From NCBI GenBank assembly GCA_013368375.1, contig JAACJP010000003.1, forward strand, positions 1,984,001 to 2,048,000: a stretch of 64,000 nucleotides of DNA, given 5' to 3'. The stretch comes from Tricholomella constricta. Lineage: Eukaryota; Basidiomycota; Agaricomycetes; Agaricales; Lyophyllaceae. A model generated the notes under the pieces. The model saw nothing but the letters and a program-made list of their open reading frames with translations, did not search any database and was not told the origin of the DNA. A program made the translations under genes and the position numbers. This document shows, one piece after another, positions 57,710 to 64,000 of the stretch. Within the stretch, counting starts at the first letter, position 1. Every line of letters starts with the position of its first letter.

Positions 57710-58068
57710 GGTGTCACGAACGTCCCTAACGACCACCCCTAAAGTCACACCCACTACGCTTTCCCACGCACGTCCGCCGTACATATATGACACCACTTTC
57801 TTTTCGGACACCTTACCTCGATATTACCATTTGTTACGACTAGTTCCCGTTCCCGTTTCTTATTCTCTCTTACTCTCTCGGTTTACTCAGCTCCGCAATT
57901 GTATCACTTGTGCTCATTCGTTCGAACAAGCTCCGGTGAACATCCTTGTCAACGCTCACGACCTCCGATTACCCGATCGGAGCCCGTCTTCCTTGACGAC
58001 GTCAGGCCTGTCCGCTTCGGTGGTCTCGGAATAACTCCGCAACCAGCGTGCTACGCAAGGTCCTAACA
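57710..58068 (+). repeat. Putative 5' long terminal repeat
   Basis: The stretch runs from TGTCACGAACG to CCTAACA, with the TG...CA ends usual for LTRs, and sits directly before the gag frame. It has a TATA-like catatatga (57779) and C/T-rich sequence further in. The 3' LTR is outside the window, so the ends are inferred from pattern only. The short gap to the gag ATG would hold the primer-binding site. Confidence 0.4.
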
Positions 58069-58097
58069 TAATATCGAGGTCCTCCCACCCACCGGAC

Positions 58098-60962
58098 ATG
58101 TCCTCGACGATAGTGGAGCCTAACACAACCATCCGCTATCAAAACTTCGAAGGTCCCTCCTTCACTCAAAGGAGACCTTCACCACCACCCTTCGAAACCT
58201 CCCCTGCCTCAACAGGACCTCCGATGCAAGGGACTTTCGGATCCAACAGGTCCAGGTTGGAACACCAGATCTTCCAACCTGGCCAACATGAGGGGGATTT
58301 TTCCTCAGTCAGTCAGGACCCACGACGACCCCTACCCCGAACCCCCTCAAACATATTCAACCCCTCTTACCAACTCGCCACCCCCAACTATCCCCCCTTA
58401 CCACCATCCGCAACGACCTCCGGACCTCCGCTTTCAAGTAACCACACTCCCGGGTCGTACTACGAAAGGTTGAGGCACCCAGAGATGTTCCAGAGGAGGG
58501 ATAGGGCTCGAGAGGAGGGACAGGGACAGTTCGCTCGTCAACAAAACCCCTTTCTACACGGTTCAGACCATGAAAGGATACTCTACGAACTCCGCATGAC
58601 GCGAGAAGAGTTTTCACGACAAGCGCACGAGCTCCTAGTCGAAACCATGGGGATGGATCATCAACCCCGAACACCGGAACAATGGGCCAACCTCGTGTTG
58701 TCGACCATGCAACTGCACGAAGCCCATCGATTACCCCCACAACTGACGGTGTTGCTAGAAATGGGGGGAAACGAAAGAAGGTTACGCGCTCTGGCTGGAG
58801 AAATCCAGACGTCCAACGAGGGAAGAAGATTCTCCGACCCCCACAGCGTGGGACATTCCTTCCACATGCCAATTCAGGAGCCCGTTCCCTCCAGAATCGA
58901 AACTAGATTCGAAGAACCTCCACGAGCGACAAGCACGGTCAATACGCAGACAGCTTCGGCTCTACTCAGGAGGATGAACCAAGGGAACGCACCCCCCAGC
59001 CAAGAAGGGTTCGAACCCACCGTCACACCAGGGACAGACGCTCGAAGAGCTCCGACGTTTGGGTTCTGGGGAGCCCACAACTTACAAAGAATCCCCGAAG
59101 AGAACCCCCCTGTCGAAGGACCGTTTTCCAGGCCAAATTCGGGTTTTCAGGGCCCACAGAGGACCTTCGCAAACCAAGAAGGAGTACCTCCGAGGGAACC
59201 TGAGAACATTCCCCTACCTCCGTCGGAACGGGGAATCCCAACGCCACTGTCGTACGCCCACAGCTACGAACTACGCGAAGAAAACTCGGAAAGAAGAGAG
59301 GGAGCACCCCTTAGGGCACGAGAAGACTGGCGCCAAACACCACCTCATCTGGCAAATCAGAACAGGAGGTCACCGCAAGGCCCACACCCAATCTCCCCAA
59401 GAGAACGACGTGGAATCGGAGCGGACCCCGGCCCCGGTCAAAACGTAAACATCCTCGACGGAAGGCAAGGGACCCAACAACAATTCCCCCAGTTCGAACA
59501 ATACAGAACTGGCTACAACCCCGGACCAGCCCCACCCATACCCGGCGGACGACCGAACCCCCAGTACAACGGACCACCTCCACAGCCCCAACCACCTCCG
59601 GGATCTTCGGGACCACCTACCCCGAGAGGAACTCAATGGGGAAACGGCCCCGGAGGACCAGGAGGGGGAGGAGGAGGTTATTGGGGAAACGGCCCCGGAG
59701 GAACAGGAGGTCCTGGAGGAGGGGGAGGTCACGGAGGATACGGACCACCACAAGGACCAGGAGGCCCGGGAGGCCACGGAGGTCCCGGAGGGGGAGGAGG
59801 AGGCCACGGAGGAGGAGGAGGAGGAGGCCCACCCGGAAATCCGGGAGGAGGCCAATTCGCAAACCCTCAACGACCCCCACCTCCACCGCAACAGCTCTTA
59901 GGCCCAAACCAAAACCTGACCCCGGAACAGTACCGACACCTCCTAAACCTGGAATCGAAAATCGACATCAGGAAACCGGACCTCTTCACTGGAAAAGAAC
60001 CGAGGAGATGGAAAACCTTCGTCACGGAATGCCTAGTAACGTTTCAAGCCAAGGCGATCACCTACGAACAGGATCACCTGAAGGTGTCATTCGCGAGCTC
60101 CTACTTAAAGGACGGAGCTATGGACTACTTTCGGCTGCAACTCACGTACAACCCCCAACACCCAATGTTCACGAATTGGGAAGGATTCGTACACGAATTA
60201 GGATCACGCTTTGGAATACCGAACTCGAGAGTGGAAGCCGAGAACAACATTTCGCGACTGAAAATGAAGGAATGGGAAAAGTTCACAGCATTCATCATCA
60301 AGTTCGAACAAGAAGCGTACGAAACAGGCTGGAACTGGGTAGCACTACAGTTCACACTCCGGAAAGCGCTCCCCCAACGAATCCTTAACGTCCTGGCCAT
60401 CGCACCAAGCCCCGAAACCTACGAAGGTTACCGAGATCTGGTCACTCAAATCGATCGGAGGTACTGGGAACATCGCATAGAAAATCCAGAGTCCTACAAA
60501 CCCCTCTGGGCGAATAACGCGAACGCCCCCAACACCTCCGCACGACCTCCGATGGGACCTTCGGCCGGACCCGCAAGCCGCACGACGCCGCAAACGGCTC
60601 AAGGGAACAGGAACGCACGCTTGAACGCCGAAAGTCACGATCAGGACCCGGACTCAGGTAAGGAAGGTAAGGCGCAAGACCAAGAAATCGCATGGGATGA
60701 CGAAGAGGCACTACAAGCCAACAACTTCGGGTTCAAGAAGTCAACGCGCCCCTGGGTGAAGATCGATGAAGACGTAAAGCAACAACGAATTCGAGACAAG
60801 GCCTGCATCCTATGCGGTGACCTGGAACACTGGATGCGCGACTGCCCAACAGCAAATGCCATGGGCAGAGCCACCTACCTCATCGGCGACGACATCTTCG
60901 AATTCCATCACAAGACAGAAGAGGGAAACGCGGGGGCGATTCAGGACTTACCCGGGCTCTGA
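58098..60962 (+). CDS. gag: Gag polyprotein of Ty3/Gypsy retrotransposon
   Basis: Gag builds the virus-like particle and packages element RNA. The frame is 954 codons without interruption. The N-terminal 500 residues are Pro/Gln/Arg-rich and disordered. A Gly/Pro-rich tract follows (about residues 515-595). The capsid-like retrotransposon gag domain starts near residue 630 (PDLFTGKEPRRWKTFVTECL) and includes DYFRLQLTYN and KALPQRILN. A single zinc knuckle, C-x2-C-x4-H-x4-C (CILCGDLEHWMRDC), lies near residue 910. The start at 58098 is the first ATG after the presumed LTR. The tract is GC-richer and more proline-biased than neighbouring host genes. Confidence 0.88.
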   Translation: MSSTIVEPNTTIRYQNFEGPSFTQRRPSPPPFETSPASTGPPMQGTFGSNRSRLEHQIFQPGQHEGDFSSVSQDPRRPLPRTPSNIFNPSYQLATPNYPPLPPSATTSGPPLSSNHTPGSYYERLRHPEMFQRRDRAREEGQGQFARQQNPFLHGSDHERILYELRMTREEFSRQAHELLVETMGMDHQPRTPEQWANLVLSTMQLHEAHRLPPQLTVLLEMGGNERRLRALAGEIQTSNEGRRFSDPHSVGHSFHMPIQEPVPSRIETRFEEPPRATSTVNTQTASALLRRMNQGNAPPSQEGFEPTVTPGTDARRAPTFGFWGAHNLQRIPEENPPVEGPFSRPNSGFQGPQRTFANQEGVPPREPENIPLPPSERGIPTPLSYAHSYELREENSERREGAPLRAREDWRQTPPHLANQNRRSPQGPHPISPRERRGIGADPGPGQNVNILDGRQGTQQQFPQFEQYRTGYNPGPAPPIPGGRPNPQYNGPPPQPQPPPGSSGPPTPRGTQWGNGPGGPGGGGGGYWGNGPGGTGGPGGGGGHGGYGPPQGPGGPGGHGGPGGGGGGHGGGGGGGPPGNPGGGQFANPQRPPPPPQQLLGPNQNLTPEQYRHLLNLESKIDIRKPDLFTGKEPRRWKTFVTECLVTFQAKAITYEQDHLKVSFASSYLKDGAMDYFRLQLTYNPQHPMFTNWEGFVHELGSRFGIPNSRVEAENNISRLKMKEWEKFTAFIIKFEQEAYETGWNWVALQFTLRKALPQRILNVLAIAPSPETYEGYRDLVTQIDRRYWEHRIENPESYKPLWANNANAPNTSARPPMGPSAGPASRTTPQTAQGNRNARLNAESHDQDPDSGKEGKAQDQEIAWDDEEALQANNFGFKKSTRPWVKIDEDVKQQRIRDKACILCGDLEHWMRDCPTANAMGRATYLIGDDIFEFHHKTEEGNAGAIQDLPGL

Positions 60963-61054
60963 ATCGCGAAGACCTAAAACCGGACCTTGACAATAAACTA
61001 CGCGCAACGGCATTATCGACAACGGACACCCGCACAGTAACTCTCTCCTCCCAT

Positions 61055-62230
61055 TTGTCACTGGCATTCCTAATACACCTCATGCCAAACGGAGGAGGAG
61101 AAGACCCCGAAAACACGCTCATCGACAGCGGAGCTACCGACAACTTCATGGACTCCGTCATGGCGACATCACGTGGGCTCCACCTTGAGGAGCTCAACCC
61201 CCCAATAAACCTCTGCCTATTCGACGGAGAACTCTCCGCATCAGGCAAAATCACACACTATACCACCAACGAAGTCAAATTCAGTGACGGCACCACTCAG
61301 AGGATAAGATTCCTCATAACGAAACTCCACGAGACAGCGACGATAGTACTGGGACTATCATGGCTGAAGGAGGTCAATCCCCACATAAATTGGAAAGACC
61401 TCTGCATCACGCTACGACGGGGGTCAAACGGCAAAATCGAAGGATCACTACCGGACCTCCGAAGGAAAAAGGAAGTCGCTCCAACAACAACAAGCACAGG
61501 AGCTCAACGCTTACCCTCGCGGTCGGCTCGCTCCTTCACGATCGAAGTACAGTTGGAGGGATCTGCAACGCGTCTACGGGCACTTATTGATAGTGGGGCG
61601 GCGGGCAACTTCATAACAAAATCCTCGTGTACGAAGCCGAAACCTCTCGCCAACCCCATGACCCTACAACTGTTCGACGGAAACCCCAGCGGAGGCGGAG
61701 CCATTTCACACCATAGTCCCGAAACGATCAAACTCGAGAACGGACTAGAGTATAAGGTCGACCTCCTCATAACACAGTTACATCCAGCCACACCATTAGT
61801 GCTCGGATTACCTTGGTTACGGGAAGCAAATCCGGACATCGACTGGCGGGAAATGTCCATGACCATGGAACAAGGAGCAGGACTAGCCGCGATATCGCTT
61901 TCCCAGAAGACGCAATGGGGAACCGTGACCCTTGAGGAGGAGGAAGACGTCGAAGCTCCGAAACCAGCCAACCCCCTTTCGGAAAAACAACCCCTCCTCA
62001 GGGACCTCCTGGACGACGACAACGATCAGAACGACACCTCCAGCGACAACATGAAGGAGGAAGACACCCGCCCAAACACCAACGAACCCCAAGAGGAAGT
62101 ACCAACACCGACAACCGAGTCGCCAGAGGAGGTAACGGGACGGAAACGCACCCGAAAACCACCTCCACCCAACTACTTCCCTCCAAATGGTCCACAAACC
62201 CCACCCCAAACGGAAACCCGCAACGTCCCC
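61055..62230 (+). CDS. pol: Retrotransposon protease region with two retropepsin-like domains
   Basis: This is the 5' part of pol. The first aspartic-protease-like domain has LIDSGATDNF (catalytic Asp codon at 61124), FLITKL and VLGLSWLKEVNP. A second, related domain follows with LIDSGAAGNF (Asp codon at 61589), LLITQL and LVLGLPWLREANP. Both keep the D-S/T-G triad, the hydrophobic flap strand and the ILGxxWL strand. A disordered acidic/proline linker leads towards the reverse transcriptase. The frame is lost between about 62187 and 62240, where coding moves to another phase. The ATG at 61055 is in frame, but translation may depend on the gag frame. Confidence 0.75.
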
Positions 62231-63950
62231 AACGACAGAAACACAGGAAGAAGAGGAAACCGACCCGGAAACGGAGGTCGAAGACGAAACCGGAGAGGGA
62301 GAAGAGGATGTCGAAACACAAAGCATCCGCCTGATCGGAGCGGCGCCATTCGTGAACCTCATCAGGGACGGAGCCACAGCATTCCAACTACACATCTCCC
62401 CCACCGAACAGGAAGAACACCTCCATGCCAATAACACCTCCGACGACGAACCCAAGCAACCAAAGACAGAAAAGGAAATCTTTGAGGAAGTCGTACCTCC
62501 GGAGTACAGGGACTTTGAAGACGTATTCTCAGCGGGCGAAGCGAAAACCATCCCCCCACACCGACCTTACGATCACACAGTGGAACTCGACGAAAACACC
62601 ACCCTCCTTTCGGAAAGATATACAACATGTCCGAACTGGAGTTGAAAGCATTGAAGGATTACATCGACGAGATGCTCGGTAAAGGGTTCATCCGACCTTC
62701 GAGTTCGTCAGCGGGAGCTCCGGTACTGTTCGCAAAGAAGAAGGACAGATCACTCCGGCTATGCGTGGACTATAGAGGACTAAATCGGATCACCAAGAAG
62801 AACCGTTACCCTCTACCCCTGATCGGAGACCTCATAGACCGACTTCAAAAAGCAAAAGTATACTCGAAGATCGACCTCCGAGTGGGCTACAACAACGTCC
62901 GCATAGCTCCGGGACACGAATGGAAGACAGCCTTCCGCACTCGCTATGGACTTTTCGAATACCTGGTAATGCCCTTCGGCATGACAAACTCACCCGCGAC
63001 GTTCCAACACTTCATGAACGACATCTTTCACGACATGAACGACGTGTTCATAGTGATCTATCTCGACAACATTCTGGTTTTCTCGGAGACCTTAGAGGAA
63101 CATCACGGACACGTTCGGAAGGTCCTCGAGAGGCTCCGGAAACACAACCTTCATGCGAAACCGGAGAAATGTACGTTTCACACTACGGAGATCGAATATC
63201 TATGCGTCATCGTATCCCCCGGCGGAGTAAAGATGGATCCAGGAAAAGTCGATGCGATCCGGAAGTGGCCTAGACCGACGAAGGTCAAAGAACTCCAATC
63301 CTTCCTAGGCTTTGCAAACTTCTATCGGCGGTTTATCGACAATTACTCGGGCATAACGAAGAGGTTAAACAAACTCACGCAAAAGGACACAATCTGGAAA
63401 TGGGATTCCGAATGCGAAGGAGTCTTCGAGCTATTGAAGAAAGCATTCTCCTCCGCACCCATCCTACGACACTTCGATCCTCAACTACCGGTGATACTAG
63501 AGTGCGATGCCTCCGACTTTGCCATAGCGGGGATCATCTCCCAATTTGACGAGACATCACAAGACTTACGTCCGGTCGCCTTCTACGCGAGAACTATGAT
63601 AGACGCGGAGCTCAACTACGACATCTATGACAAGGAGCTCCTAGCAATCGTGGAAGCGTTTAAGCAATGGAGGGCCTACCTAGAGGGATCTCCCCACCGC
63701 ATTCAAGTGTACTCCGACCACAACAACCTACAGTACTTCTCCACGACCAAACAACTCAGTCGCAGACAAGCATGATGGTCGGAATGCCTGGCGAACTTCG
63801 ACTTCCAGATAAACTATCGACCCGGAAGACTGGGAGCGAAGCCAGATGCCCTTACGCGAAGAGCGGATGTGTATCCAAAGAAGGGTTTCGAGCAGGATCA
63901 CAACTCCTTCAACAACCGCATCATCATACCCCCGAACGATTGAACGCGGC
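62187..63950 (+). pseudogene. pol: Reverse transcriptase - RNase H region, inactivated
   Basis: A linker frame (62187-62645) ends YRDFEDVFSAGEAKTIPPHR. After a one-base frame change near 62610 the reverse transcriptase runs from 62627, with LCVDYRGLN, YPLPLI, RTRYGLFEYLVMPFG and TNSPATFQ. The active-site motif that should end in two Asp reads YLDN (63059-63070), so one metal-binding Asp is lost. RNase H follows with ECDASDFAIAG, DKELLAIVEAF and YSDHNNLQYF. The frame is closed by TGA at 63773-63775, after which the same frame continues openly with [15 protein letters not shown]. Each change is a single transition or indel. Confidence 0.88.
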
Positions 63951-64000
63951 CCTAATACTGAACGAGGAGCTCCTACTAAACAATGTCCGGAACGCACCCC

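Larger units (their letters stand above)
57710..64000 (+). mobile_element. Ty3/Gypsy LTR retrotransposon, 5' part, defective
   Basis: The element is ordered LTR - gag - protease - reverse transcriptase - RNase H, as in Ty3/Gypsy. Integrase and the 3' LTR lie beyond the right edge. Lesions (two frame changes, a mutated catalytic Asp, and a TGA in RNase H) make this copy incapable of autonomous movement. Gag is nevertheless fully open over 954 codons, so decay is recent. Confidence 0.9.

Noticed and set aside
59370..59907. Minus-strand frames rich in Ser, Leu and Val
   Set aside because: They are antisense shadows of the Gly/Pro-rich tract of gag.
1..64000. CRISPR arrays, operons and bacterial-type signals
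   Set aside because: This is an intron-bearing fungal nuclear sequence. The only tandem arrays are microsatellites and a heptamer repeat, and genes are individually promoted.

Overview
The window is nuclear DNA of a mushroom-forming basidiomycete (Agaricomycetes). The evidence is dense, short introns (about 45-70 nt, GT...AG), three members of the basidiomycete DUF6533 membrane family, an atypical basidiomycete-type G-alpha, an F-box/leucine-rich protein, and one inserted piece of fungal mitochondrial DNA. No species can be named from sequence alone.

Layout. 1-2.8 kb: a securin (Cut2-like) gene. 3.8-11 kb: a rearranged tract with two direct copies of a block carrying a DUF6533 gene. Between the copies lie a terminal-inverted-repeat element and a fold-back hairpin. 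The second copy is split by a further inverted-repeat element joined to mitochondrial DNA (nad5 piece plus tRNA-Val). 11-12 kb: a broken MYND-finger gene. 12.4-14.5 kb: an MFS sugar transporter. 14.8-18.6 kb: the SEA4/MIOS subunit of the TORC1-regulating SEA/GATOR complex. 18.6-22.9 kb: poorly readable, probably decayed, sequence. 23-24.7 kb: a processive family-2 glycosyltransferase. 26.3-28.3 kb: a single-pass membrane protein. 29.2-30.6 kb: a decayed sugar transporter. 33.3-36.7 kb: an Xaa-Pro aminopeptidase with a long serine-rich N-terminal extension. 37.1-39.6 kb: the ribosome-biogenesis GTPase NOG1. 40.9-42.2 kb: a polytopic membrane protein. 44-45.7 kb: an F-box protein. 46-48.5 kb: an atypical G-alpha. 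52.6-53.2 kb: a fragment of a CPSF73/Ysh1-type nuclease gene. 54.8-56.9 kb: a third DUF6533 gene carrying a SINE. 57.7-64 kb: the 5' part of a Ty3/Gypsy retrotransposon, running off the window.

Housekeeping genes (securin, SEA4, NOG1, aminopeptidase) alternate with islands of mobile DNA, duplications and pseudogenes. There is no operon-like organisation. SEA4, the sugar transporters and the G-alpha could all touch nutrient sensing, but they are ordinary neighbours and I see no dedicated gene system.

The most unusual observations are: a SINE whose 15-bp target duplication copies the 3' splice site of its host exon; a composite of inverted-repeat element and mitochondrial DNA inside a segmental duplication; a G-alpha with Ala in place of the catalytic Gln, next to a 9-nt micro-exon; and two consecutive retropepsin-like domains in the retrotransposon.
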